Positions 31,526 through 40,004 of a stretch of DNA of 40,307 nucleotides are shown here, in pieces. Under the pieces are notes generated by a model. The model was not told the DNA's origin, searched no databases, and saw nothing but the letters and a program-made list of their open reading frames with translations. The stretch is from contig NZ_FNDX01000053.1 in the NCBI RefSeq assembly GCF_900099765.1, positions 1-40,307 of the forward strand, read 5' to 3'. The stretch's first letter is position 1. Each line of letters opens with the position of its first letter. This DNA comes from Paenibacillus typhae. Its GTDB lineage: Bacteria; Bacillota; Bacilli; Paenibacillales; Paenibacillaceae. Position numbers and translations under genes: made by a program.

Positions 31526-34500
31526 ATGAACCGTAAAGCGAAATTTGGGCTGATTATTCTGCTGGCTGCGGGAATGATGTTCACTTCAGCAGGGATAACA
31601 CCATTTCATCCTGAGTCAGGCCGGGCTGAAGCGGCAGAGCCGGCAGCAGGCCAAGGACCCGAGGGGGAGACGAGCATTTTTGAAACCGCTACCAAACTGA
31701 ACAGCAATTTGACGGGATGGTACACAGCCGGAAAAGGCAGACAGGAGAACACAGCGGAAGGGCTTCTGCTGACCTCGGACCTCCAGGAAAATGTGCTGGC
31801 TCTATCGCAGACTTCCGCGGATGATCTGATCTATGAAGCGGATGTGATGATCAAGGAGGGACAGCCCGATGCCTCGCTGCTGTTCCGCTCAAGCGGTGAC
31901 GGGAAGCAGGCCTATATGCTACAGATTGTGCCGCAAGCCGGTGTGATCCGTCTAAGGGATGCGGCAGATGGAGCCGGCAGCCTGCAGGAGGAACGCCAGG
32001 TTCCTCTGGCCCAGGGCGAAATTTATCATCTGAAGGTGAAGGCTCAGGGCTCCTCTCTGAAGGTATACTGGGGGAATCAATACAAGCCGGTAATTGATAT
32101 TGAGGACCATACCTATACCTCCGGCCAGCTCGGGCTCCACGTCTGGGATGGGGCTGCATTGTTCCAGAACATCCTGGTGAGTGACCTGCAGGGGAATCTC
32201 GGGACTGTAATAACCAGTAAAGGCCATTGGCAGCCGGATCTGAACGGTAAAAAAGGCTCCTCCGGCAATCAGGGCAAAGCGCTGCTGCTCTATGACAGGC
32301 CGGCTGCCGATTTCGTATATGAAGGCCAGATATCCCTTCCTGCGGATGGAACTGCGGGCCTTGCATTCCGGTCCGCTGCCGACGGCACGGGCGGATATGA
32401 AGCGGCTCTGGTCAAGACGGGAAATCAGCTCCGTGTCCGGTTAACCAAAGCGGACGGTACGGTCATTGCAGCCTCAAGCCGTACTTATCCTGGGTTAGCC
32501 GGGGCAAAACATGCGGTGGAGGTCCAGGCGAAGGGGAGCCGGATTCAGATTTTTGTGGATGGCTATACTCCGGCAGCTATTGATGTCACTGACAGCTCAT
32601 ATGTATCCGGAAGTACGGGGCTCGTCGTAAACAGCGGAACCGCCTATTTTCAGAATACTTATGTCACGGATGCCGCCAGCTATAATAATGAAAGATACCG
32701 GCCGCAGTACCATTACACCCCGATGCGCGGTTCCGTAAGTGATCCGAACGGGCTGGTCTATTTTAACGGAGAATATCATCTGTTCCATCAGGACGGCGGT
32801 ACCTGGGCACATGCAGTCAGCACAGACATGCTGAGCTGGAAGCGGCTCCCGATAGCCCTCCCGTGGAATGATTACGGGCATGTCTGGTCCGGGTCGGCCG
32901 TAGCCGATCTGAATAACGCCTCGGGTTTGTTCGGGGATTCAGGCGGCCAGGGGCTGCTCGCCTACTATACGTCCTATAATCCGGATGCCCCCAACGGTAA
33001 CCAGCGGATTGGTCTGGCCTACAGCAAGGATCAGGGACGTACCTGGGAGTATTCCAAAGAACGTCCAATAGTGATAGAGAATCCAGGAAAGAACGGGGAG
33101 GACCCCGGGGGCTGGGATTTCCGCGACCCCAAGGTAGTGCGCGATGAGGCCAATAACCGCTGGGTTATGGTTGTATCTGGCGGAGACCATATCCGTTTTT
33201 TCACCTCAACCAATCTGCTCGACTGGACGCTAACCGATAATTGGGGATATGGGAGCTATGTCCGCGGAGGGGTGTGGGAATGTCCCGATCTATTCCCGCT
33301 TACGGTGCAGGGAACCTCGGAGAAGAAGTGGGTGCTGATGATCAGCACAGGAGCGAATCCGGCAACAGGCGGATCGGATGCGGAATATTTTGTCGGGAAT
33401 CTGACGGCTGAGGGGAAATTCGTGAATGATAATCCGCCCGGAACAGTGCTGAGAACCGATTTTGGCAAGGAGTTCTATGCGTCCATGTCCTTTTCGGATA
33501 TGCAGGATGGACGGAGAGTGCTGCTGGCGTGGATGTCCAACTGGGATTACCCGTTTGCCTTTCCGACAACAGGCTGGAAGGGGGAGCTGACGGTTCCGAG
33601 AGAAGTTACACTGATCCAGACAGCTGACGGATTCTGGCTAACCCAGAGCCCGGTTAAAGAGCTGGAATCGCTGCGCAGCCCGCTTTATTCGGCATCCGGG
33701 AAGACAGTATCCCCTTCTTCACAGAATCTGCTGAAGGGCATTACTGCCGGAGCGTATGAGCTGGAAGCCGAGGTGGAGATTCCCGCCGGCAGCGGTGTGT
33801 CGGAATTCGGATTTAATGTGCGTGAGGGGAATGGCGAAAAGACGGTTGTTGGTTACAAGCCGGCTGCAGGCACAGTGTTTGTAGACCGTTCCCTTTCCGG
33901 AGCGACCGATTTCTCCAGCCTGTTCAGCACCAGACATGAGGCGCAGACGGTCGCGGAGAACGGCAGGATCAAGCTGCGCATTCTGGTGGATGAAGCCTCA
34001 GTCGAGGTGTTTGCGAACGGCGGGAAGGCTGTTTTTTCGGATGTCATTTTCCCGGACCCGGCCAGTCGGGCGATGAGCTTCTACACCAAGGGCGGCAATG
34101 TAAAGGTGGTCTCGTTAAAGGCTTACAAGCTGGCTTCCGTATGGAACGGGAACGGGCCGGGCCTCTCCGCCCGGATTATGATGGATACCAGCGAACGCGA
34201 GCTGAGTGCAGGGCAAAGTGTGACCCTGCAGGCTGCGGTAGAAAATGGACCCGGCAACGGCGTAAATCCGCTGAAGTGGACATCCAGTGATCCCGGGACT
34301 GTTACGATACAGCAGGCCGGTAATTCCGGGGCGTTGATTAAGGCGGTAAAAGCAGGCACAGCGGTTATTACGGCAGCTACCCCAAATGGAAAGGCGGCAG
34401 CAAGTGTCCGTGTGCAAGTCTTTGGTGGAGAATTCCGGACCAGCCTCAGCGGCTGGACGAAGGATCTGTCCATGGCCTCGTGGCTGGCGGGTGAAGACGG

Positions 34501-35332
34501 CATCCGCGGAAGCTACTCCGGCGATGCCCAGTATATTGCCGCAGAACAGGCGGGGGACTTCACCTATGAAGCTGACATGAAGCTTGGCACAGCCGGGGGA
34601 GCAGGCTCTCTTCTGTTCAGGGCAAGTACGGACGGCCGCAACGGCTATTATCTGAATCTGGACCCGAATATGAAGTCGGTCCGCTTGTTTTACAAGATCG
34701 GCTGGCGCTTTGAAGAACGGCAGGTGCTGGCCAAGGTGCCGGCCTTCATTCAGCCGGACCGGATCTACCATCTGAAGATACAAGCGGACGGCCCTCATAT
34801 TACAGTGTACCTGGACGGGCAGAAGCTAATGGATGTGCGGGACGGTACCTTTGCCGACGGACATTTTGGACTGCATGTATTCGGGGGAACTGCTTCGTAT
34901 CAGAATGTAAATGTGAGCGGGGCTGTACCGGCGAAGCTGGAGGCTTCAAGCCTGGTAAACGAAGCGGCCCGTAAATCCCTTTATACGGGCAGCCAGGTTA
35001 ATGGTGAACCGGTAACGGTTAAAGCGGCGGATGCAGCATCAGACCAGAAATGGATATTTGTGCCGACCGGCGATGAAGCAGGCTCTTATTCCATCCGTAC
35101 AGCCTCCGGCCAGGCTCTTGACCTGAATACAGGACAGAATGTAATCCAGCTCTATTCATACCTGGGTTACGATAATCAGCGCTGGATCATCCAGAGAAAT
35201 GAGGACGGTTCAGCAGCGATCCTCTCGGTTCACAATTATATGGCGCTGACGGTTTCAGCAGACGGATCAGGTGTAAGCCTTACAGCTCCGCAGGCTGGTG
35301 CAGCAGACCAGAAATGGCAGCTGGGCTTCTGA
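31526..35332 (+). CDS. Secreted multidomain GH32 fructanase (levanase/inulinase type)
   Basis: A 1268-residue secreted enzyme. A Sec signal peptide ends near residue 36 (AEAAEP). Order of domains: two LamG/concanavalin-like modules (about 50-220 and 225-385), GH32 propeller and sandwich (about 390-872), a bacterial Ig-like Big2 domain (about 882-966; LKWTSSDPGTVTI), a third LamG-like module (970-1132), and a ricin-B lectin-like domain (1135-1268) with QKW/QRW repeats. Catalytic residues: Asp406, Asp534 (FRDPK) and Glu585 (WECPDLF). The first motif reads VSDPNG instead of MNDPNG. It is longer than SacC of Bacillus subtilis (about 677 residues), whose single C-terminal LamG-like module is also like these. 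It should attack polymeric fructan outside the cell. Confidence 0.93.
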   Translation: MNRKAKFGLIILLAAGMMFTSAGITPFHPESGRAEAAEPAAGQGPEGETSIFETATKLNSNLTGWYTAGKGRQENTAEGLLLTSDLQENVLALSQTSADDLIYEADVMIKEGQPDASLLFRSSGDGKQAYMLQIVPQAGVIRLRDAADGAGSLQEERQVPLAQGEIYHLKVKAQGSSLKVYWGNQYKPVIDIEDHTYTSGQLGLHVWDGAALFQNILVSDLQGNLGTVITSKGHWQPDLNGKKGSSGNQGKALLLYDRPAADFVYEGQISLPADGTAGLAFRSAADGTGGYEAALVKTGNQLRVRLTKADGTVIAASSRTYPGLAGAKHAVEVQAKGSRIQIFVDGYTPAAIDVTDSSYVSGSTGLVVNSGTAYFQNTYVTDAASYNNERYRPQYHYTPMRGSVSDPNGLVYFNGEYHLFHQDGGTWAHAVSTDMLSWKRLPIALPWNDYGHVWSGSAVADLNNASGLFGDSGGQGLLAYYTSYNPDAPNGNQRIGLAYSKDQGRTWEYSKERPIVIENPGKNGEDPGGWDFRDPKVVRDEANNRWVMVVSGGDHIRFFTSTNLLDWTLTDNWGYGSYVRGGVWECPDLFPLTVQGTSEKKWVLMISTGANPATGGSDAEYFVGNLTAEGKFVNDNPPGTVLRTDFGKEFYASMSFSDMQDGRRVLLAWMSNWDYPFAFPTTGWKGELTVPREVTLIQTADGFWLTQSPVKELESLRSPLYSASGKTVSPSSQNLLKGITAGAYELEAEVEIPAGSGVSEFGFNVREGNGEKTVVGYKPAAGTVFVDRSLSGATDFSSLFSTRHEAQTVAENGRIKLRILVDEASVEVFANGGKAVFSDVIFPDPASRAMSFYTKGGNVKVVSLKAYKLASVWNGNGPGLSARIMMDTSERELSAGQSVTLQAAVENGPGNGVNPLKWTSSDPGTVTIQQAGNSGALIKAVKAGTAVITAATPNGKAAASVRVQVFGGEFRTSLSGWTKDLSMASWLAGEDGIRGSYSGDAQYIAAEQAGDFTYEADMKLGTAGGAGSLLFRASTDGRNGYYLNLDPNMKSVRLFYKIGWRFEERQVLAKVPAFIQPDRIYHLKIQADGPHITVYLDGQKLMDVRDGTFADGHFGLHVFGGTASYQNVNVSGAVPAKLEASSLVNEAARKSLYTGSQVNGEPVTVKAADAASDQKWIFVPTGDEAGSYSIRTASGQALDLNTGQNVIQLYSYLGYDNQRWIIQRNEDGSAAILSVHNYMALTVSADGSGVSLTAPQAGAADQKWQLGF

Positions 35333-35379
35333 AACGCTAATATTAAGTCATTGCCGCCAAACCCTTTATAGAAATAAAA

Positions 35380-35412
35380 CAGTCCCGGTGCAGATACATT
35401 GCACCGGGACTG
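35380..35412 (-). terminator. Terminator of the small membrane protein genes
   Basis: Perfect 13-base arms CAGTCCCGGTGCA / TGCACCGGGACTG with a 7-base loop. On the minus strand a TTTTATTTC tract follows, fitting the genes that end at 35459; on the plus strand it may also stop the fructanase transcript. Confidence 0.85.
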
Positions 35413-35458
35413 CCTGTATGTTGAGGCTATCTGAATAATAACAAAGCCGGTAGGTGCT

Positions 35459-35827
35459 TTAGATCTGCCGTCCGTTCTCTCCTTTAAGCTCCTTGCGCAG
35501 CAGGTAAGCTTCCGCATAGGTAATCATGGCCTGGATAAAAATAAACAGCAGCTGATTCATCAGGGTTGTCTCGGCTGTGATAATAAGAACAACGGTGATA
35601 AACCCGGTCAGCAGCGCCAGTAAAATCAGACCCACGGAGGGTTTACGGTTGTTACTTGCCCTAAACACATTCAACAGCGTAATAAATATACCCTGAGCCA
35701 AAAAACAGTTCGCAATCAAAGTGAAATTATCCCACATTCTGGATTCAAGCTCTGTGCCGAAAATATTAATAAGGATAAGGGCTACGATTAGCGCAAAGAG
35801 TGAGATACCATCCTTTTTGGCAAGCAT
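35459..35827 (-). CDS. Small four-TM membrane protein, unknown
   Basis: A 122-residue protein with about four hydrophobic helices (ISLFALIVALILI, NCFLAQGIFITLL, VGLILLALLTGFITVVLI and NQLLFIFIQAMITYA) and a charged C-terminal tail (LLRKELKGENG). The ATG at 35827 is selected by AAAGGA nine bases upstream; an earlier ATG at 35845 has no site. It follows the DUF2798 gene by about 70 bases on the same strand and may share its MarR-controlled transcript. I do not recognise the family. Confidence 0.7.
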   Translation of the reverse strand: MLAKKDGISLFALIVALILINIFGTELESRMWDNFTLIANCFLAQGIFITLLNVFRASNNRKPSVGLILLALLTGFITVVLIITAETTLMNQLLFIFIQAMITYAEAYLLRKELKGENGRQI

Positions 35828-35895
35828 GGCACAACATCCTTTCATAGCAGTTTGTTATCCATTATTACCCAAGGCTCTGCTGAATCAAGCAAGCA

Positions 35896-36369
35896 CTAAG
35901 CGCTTTGCACCGCTGCCTTCACCGGATAGATTTTTGTAAATAGGAAGCGGGCGAGCGGACCGACAATCAGCAGCTGCAGCGGCAGGGCGCAGATGAAATT
36001 AAGGCCCAGAATGGTCAGATAATGACGGAGAAAGTTGTCTCCGAAACCGTAGTGTGCTAGTGTGCCATATAGGGACATGCAGATAACCATGCCGCAGACC
36101 ATAAAGGATGAGATGGTCAACACTTTTTTAATCACGGGATCGGACGGCTTAAGCAGCTTGAATGCCAGCCCCTTGGCGACTTTACTGACAACGAAAATGT
36201 CCAGCACGAGTGCGACTGCAAGCGCCGGCAGCAAGCCTGCTGCTACTTGAATAAACACTTCGCTTGTTGCGCCGATTGATATGATTACATTATAAAAGCT
36301 CATTCCCACGACCATAAGGAAGCACATCATGCTGGTGAATACCAATGCTTCTTTTTTGTTTCTGCCCAT
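35896..36369 (-). CDS. DUF2798-like membrane protein
   Basis: A 157-residue protein with four TM helices in two related halves: MMCFLMVVGMSFYNVIISIG and SSFMVCGMVICMSLYGTLAH repeat the same pattern, as in DUF2798 proteins. GGGAG lies eight bases before ATG. It is divergent from a MarR gene across a perfect palindrome that contains its -35 box, so MarR repression is expected. The family often lies beside MarR or TetR regulators, but its role is unknown. Confidence 0.82.
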   Translation of the reverse strand: MGRNKKEALVFTSMMCFLMVVGMSFYNVIISIGATSEVFIQVAAGLLPALAVALVLDIFVVSKVAKGLAFKLLKPSDPVIKKVLTISSFMVCGMVICMSLYGTLAHYGFGDNFLRHYLTILGLNFICALPLQLLIVGPLARFLFTKIYPVKAAVQSA

Positions 36370-36410
36370 TGTTCAAACTCCCTTAACTTTAGGTTTTTTA
36401 TGCTTCACTC

Positions 36411-36439
36411 ATATTAGCAGTGGGCCGGATTATTGTCAA
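36411..36439 (-). promoter_or_regulatory. Promoter of the DUF2798 gene
   Basis: On the minus strand, TTGACA (36439-36434), 17 bases, TAATAT (36416-36411). The -35 is perfect and lies inside the palindromic operator. Confidence 0.75.
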
Positions 36440-36459
36440 CCTAGTTGACAATAATCCGG
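36425..36459. promoter_or_regulatory. MarR operator: perfect palindrome
   Basis: Two exact 16-base inverted arms, CCGGATTATTGTCAAC and GTTGACAATAATCCGG, separated by CTA. They lie between the divergent MarR and DUF2798 genes and cover the -35 box of the latter. The core TTGTCAAC...GTTGACAA is typical of MarR-family sites. No good -10 is seen at the right distance for the MarR gene itself. Confidence 0.8.
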
Positions 36460-36508
36460 AAGAACGTTCAAACTGAAAGAGTATTCTGATAACTGGAGGC
36501 CTTTTGTG

Positions 36509-36925
36509 ATGAAGGAATATATCCGCGGCTTAAATCTGATTGATCTGGTCAGTGAAAAACATAAAGTATTGCGTGAAAAGGTAAGTGCGGACAGCGGTGA
36601 TCCGCTGAATCATACAGAGACGCATATTCTGGCCAAGCTGGAGCTGCACGGCAGGCTATCCATCTCGGACATCAGCCGGAGGATCAGTATATCCCGCCAG
36701 GGGGCGCAGAAAGTGGTCAATTCCCTGCTGGAGCAGGGCTACGTTGAAGCTGTCCAGGTGGAGGGAAACAGCCGTGACAAATACATCTCCCTGACCGCCG
36801 GCGGACTGGAGGTGTGCCGCAGAATGCTGGAGATCAAGCAAAAGATCGAGCAGGAGATTGCCGCCAAAATCGGTGCGGAACAGGTGAAGCTGCTGAAGCA
36901 GCTGCTGGCGGAGGACTGGCTGTAG
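36509..36925 (+). CDS. MarR-family transcriptional regulator
   Basis: A 138-residue winged-helix regulator: HTETHILAKLELHGRLSISDISRRISISRQGAQKVVNSLLEQGYVEAV covers the helix-turn-helix, then a wing with NSRDKYISLT and a C-terminal dimer helix. GGAGG lies nine bases from ATG 36509; a GTG at 36506 is in frame and also possible. It likely represses the divergent membrane protein genes through the palindrome. It should not be assumed to be the regulator of the dioxygenase operon, whose operators look different. Confidence 0.9.
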   Translation: MKEYIRGLNLIDLVSEKHKVLREKVSADSGDPLNHTETHILAKLELHGRLSISDISRRISISRQGAQKVVNSLLEQGYVEAVQVEGNSRDKYISLTAGGLEVCRRMLEIKQKIEQEIAAKIGAEQVKLLKQLLAEDWL

Positions 36926-36944
36926 GGGGAAGTGTAGGTTACAA

Positions 36945-37034
36945 ATGAAACTATTGATGGACAATGAACGATATGAACTTCTACGTGAATTATCAACGGA
37001 CAGGCGGATGGATTACCTGGTGAGCAAACAATAG
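36945..37034 (+). CDS. Possible 29-residue peptide after marR
   Basis: An ATG-started frame rich in charged and helical residues (contains ERYELLRELSTDRRMDYLV), lying between marR and a strong terminator, so it would be cotranscribed with marR. The ribosome site is poor. It may be a microprotein or the worn end of an older gene. Confidence 0.3.
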   Translation: MKLLMDNERYELLRELSTDRRMDYLVSKQ

Positions 37035-37045
37035 ACATTCTGAAA

Positions 37046-37082
37046 AATGGGAGCCCGTTATTCAACGGGCTCCCATTTTTTT
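37046..37082 (+). terminator. Terminator of the marR transcript
   Basis: Perfect 14-base arms AATGGGAGCCCGTT / AACGGGCTCCCATT (37046-37059 / 37064-37077), loop ATTC, then a T-tract. Nothing else clear is seen in the remaining 200 bases before rph except AT-rich DNA with poor promoter candidates. Confidence 0.92.
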
Positions 37083-37282
37083 GGATATCAAAGGCGAATG
37101 AACGGAGATGATGAATCTGAAGTTATTTATTGAATGGCTAATTTTTGATGTGACAAATGTAGCGGAAATCAACATAAATGGATGAAATGATATGATAATA
37201 TAAAATTTGTAAGTACGCCGTATTGAAGAACTAATATCAAACGAAGATTTTTTCTCAATTTAATGATTAGGAGTGAAAGGAT

Positions 37283-39940
37283 TTGAATTCGTTGGTTCTC
37301 AGCTTACATGAAATCGAAAAGACACAGCATTTGCTAGTTGGCGGAAAAGGGTTAAATCTAGGGGAATTATCAAAGATCCAAGGAATACAAGTACCGGAAG
37401 GATTTTGTGTTACAACCGAAGGTTATAAAAAAGCCATCGAACAAAACGAAACGTATCATGAATTGCTTAATCGGCTAACCATGCTAAACGTAAGAGATCG
37501 AGATCAAATTGGCGAAATCAGCCGGAAGATCAGGCAAAGCATTATAGAAACAGAAATTCCTTCCGATGTTGCGGAAGCCGTTACTCACTATCTCATCAAG
37601 TTTGGCGAGAACCATGCTTATGCAGTGCGTTCTAGTGCAACTGCTGAAGATTTACCGCATGCCTCTTTTGCTGGTCAACAAGATACCTATTTAAATATCA
37701 TCGGTGTTGATGCCATCTTGCAGCATATCAGCAAATGTTGGGCTTCTTTATTTACAGATCGCGCAGTAATCTACCGTATGCAAAATGGATTTGACCACAG
37801 CCAGGTTTATTTATCCGTTATCGTTCAAAAGATGGTTTTCCCGCAGGCTTCAGGGGTTTTATTTACAGCTGATCCGATTACCTGCAACCAAAAGGTGTTA
37901 TCAATCGATGCCAGCTTTGGACTTGGAGAAGCTCTGGTCTCCGGCTTGGTTTCTGCCGATTGTTATAAGGTAAAGGAAGGGGAAATCGTCGATAAGAGGA
38001 TTGCTGCCAAAAAATTGGCTATCTATGGACGAAAAGAAGGCGGAACAGAGACTGTGCAGATCGATCCTGATCAGCAAAACAAGCAAACCCTTACTGATCA
38101 ACAAATTGTGCAGCTGGAACGTATTGGTAGACAAATCGCAGCTTATTTTGGTCACCCGCAAGATATCGAATGGTGTTTGGACCATGATTCATTTTATATT
38201 GTCCAGAGTCGCCCAATCACAACGCTATACCCGATCCCTGAAACAAATGATCAAGGAAATCGCGTGTACATATCTGTCGGTCACTTTCAAATGATGACGG
38301 ACGCTATAAAACCACTTGGGCTGTCCTTTTTCCTGTTAACAACTCCTGCACCCATGCATAAGGCGGGTGGAAGGCTGTTTATTGATGCGACACCTATGTT
38401 GATTTCACCTCATAGCGATAAAGCTGGATTTAATCCTCTGGGACAAACAGATCCGCTCATCGAGGACGCACTTCGGACCCTGAAAAAGCGGGGAGATTTT
38501 ATTAAACCGCTACCAGAGGATCACACAGTACCGTCTCACAGTAAAAGTAATAAAGCTATGATGCCTCCGCCGCCTCAAGTACCAACGGAATATGATCCTT
38601 CAATCGTTCCTTATTTGATTAACAGCAGTCAGGCATCCATTGATGCGTTACAACAAAATATCTCAACGAAATCAGGATTAGATTTATTTGATTTTGTTCT
38701 AGAAGAAATCCAACAATTAAAGAGGATTTTATTTAACCCGCTAAGTTTGGGTGTCATTATAGCTGCTACAGATGCTTCATCATGGATCAATGAAAACATG
38801 AATAAGTGGTTAGGCGAAAAAAACGCAGCAGAAATACTTACTCAATCTGTACCGGGCAATATTACTTCGGAAATGGGACTGGCGCTACTGGATGTCGCAG
38901 ATGTGATTCGTCCATATCCAGAAGTCATTGATTATTTGCAACATGTCAAGGAGGACAACTTTTGGAATGAACTCGTTGAGCTGGATGGCGGACGGGAAAC
39001 CCGAGACGCAATCTATGCTTATCTCGACAAATATGGTATGCGTTGTACGGGAGAAATCGATATCACCAGAACGCGTTGGAGCGAAAAACCAATCACACTT
39101 GTTCCCTTGATTCTTGCTAACATCAAAAACTTTGAGCCTAATGAAAGCAAGCGTAAATTTGAGCAAGGCCGACAGGATGCTTTAAAAAAAGAACAAGAAT
39201 TATTAGATCAATTAAAGCAACTGCCGGATGGGGATCAAAAAGCCAAAGAAACAACAAGAATGATCGAGCTGCTCCGGAATTTTATCGGCTATCGCGAATA
39301 TCCAAAATACGATCTGGTGACTCGCTACTTCATTTATAAGCAAGCTTTGCTAAAAGAAGCCGGACAACTCGTTCAAGCAGGCGTTATTAATGAAAAAGAA
39401 GATATCTACTATCTCACTTTTGAAGAACTTCACGAAGCCGTACGCACTAATAAACAGGATTATCCGGTTGGCATGGCCGGGCAGCAAGCGAAGCTTGCGA
39501 CTAAACAGATCATCAGCAAACGGAAAGACGAGTACAAATATTTTGAAAAACTAACTCCCCCGCGTGTAATCACATCTGATGGTGAAATCCTTGCAGGCGA
39601 GTACAAACGGGAAAATGTTCCGGCTGAAGCGATTGTAGGTCTGGCTGTTTCTAACGGAGTTATAGAAGGACGAGCGCGTGTCATTTTAAACATAGAAGAT
39701 GCTGATCTGGAAGAGGGAGATATATTAGTTACCGCTTTTACTGACCCCGGCTGGACACCCTTGTTTTTATCCATCAAAGGTCTGGTCACCGAAGTAGGTG
39801 GACTGATGACCCATGGTGCAGTTATCGCGCGTGAATATGGTTTACCAGCAGTTGTTGGGGTGGATAATGCCACCAATCGGATAAAAGACGGGCAACGAAT
39901 TCGCGTGCATGGAACAGAGGGGTATATCGAAATATTGTAA
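37283..39940 (+). CDS. rph: Rifampin phosphotransferase
   Basis: An 885-residue enzyme that inactivates rifamycins by moving the beta-phosphate of ATP onto them. Order: ATP-grasp domain (about 1-320; GGKGLNLGEL, AVRSSATAEDLPHASFAGQ), rifampin-binding middle (about 325-750), and swivelling phospho-histidine domain with GGLMTHGAVIAREYG, catalytic His844. Length, motif order and many exact segments (YGMRCTGEID, IGYREYPKYDL, TPPRVITSDGEI) match the Listeria Rph group rather than PEP synthase. TTG start with AGGAG nine bases upstream. The gene is visibly more AT-rich than its neighbours and uses more A/T-ending codons, a hint of transfer. Confidence 0.95.
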   Translation: MNSLVLSLHEIEKTQHLLVGGKGLNLGELSKIQGIQVPEGFCVTTEGYKKAIEQNETYHELLNRLTMLNVRDRDQIGEISRKIRQSIIETEIPSDVAEAVTHYLIKFGENHAYAVRSSATAEDLPHASFAGQQDTYLNIIGVDAILQHISKCWASLFTDRAVIYRMQNGFDHSQVYLSVIVQKMVFPQASGVLFTADPITCNQKVLSIDASFGLGEALVSGLVSADCYKVKEGEIVDKRIAAKKLAIYGRKEGGTETVQIDPDQQNKQTLTDQQIVQLERIGRQIAAYFGHPQDIEWCLDHDSFYIVQSRPITTLYPIPETNDQGNRVYISVGHFQMMTDAIKPLGLSFFLLTTPAPMHKAGGRLFIDATPMLISPHSDKAGFNPLGQTDPLIEDALRTLKKRGDFIKPLPEDHTVPSHSKSNKAMMPPPPQVPTEYDPSIVPYLINSSQASIDALQQNISTKSGLDLFDFVLEEIQQLKRILFNPLSLGVIIAATDASSWINENMNKWLGEKNAAEILTQSVPGNITSEMGLALLDVADVIRPYPEVIDYLQHVKEDNFWNELVELDGGRETRDAIYAYLDKYGMRCTGEIDITRTRWSEKPITLVPLILANIKNFEPNESKRKFEQGRQDALKKEQELLDQLKQLPDGDQKAKETTRMIELLRNFIGYREYPKYDLVTRYFIYKQALLKEAGQLVQAGVINEKEDIYYLTFEELHEAVRTNKQDYPVGMAGQQAKLATKQIISKRKDEYKYFEKLTPPRVITSDGEILAGEYKRENVPAEAIVGLAVSNGVIEGRARVILNIEDADLEEGDILVTAFTDPGWTPLFLSIKGLVTEVGGLMTHGAVIAREYGLPAVVGVDNATNRIKDGQRIRVHGTEGYIEIL

Positions 39941-39970
39941 TGCGCTCGTCGATAGCTTAATACAGACAGA

Positions 39971-40002
39971 AGCAGCCGGCCCTTTAGGACCGGCTGCTTT
40001 TC
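39971..40002 (+). terminator. rph terminator, target site of the group II intron
   Basis: Stem AGCAGCCGG / CCGGCTGCT (39971-39979 / 39990-39998) with a 10-base loop, then TTTTC. The intron starts a few bases further on, the position that IIC introns prefer. Confidence 0.85.
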
Positions 40003-40004
40003 GT

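Noticed and set aside
37111..37185. A 24-codon frame (MNLKLFIEWLIFDV...) upstream of rph as a possible leader peptide for antibiotic-induced attenuation
   Set aside because: GGAG is only three bases from its ATG and no alternative hairpins with a T-tract follow before rph, so an attenuator is not supported.
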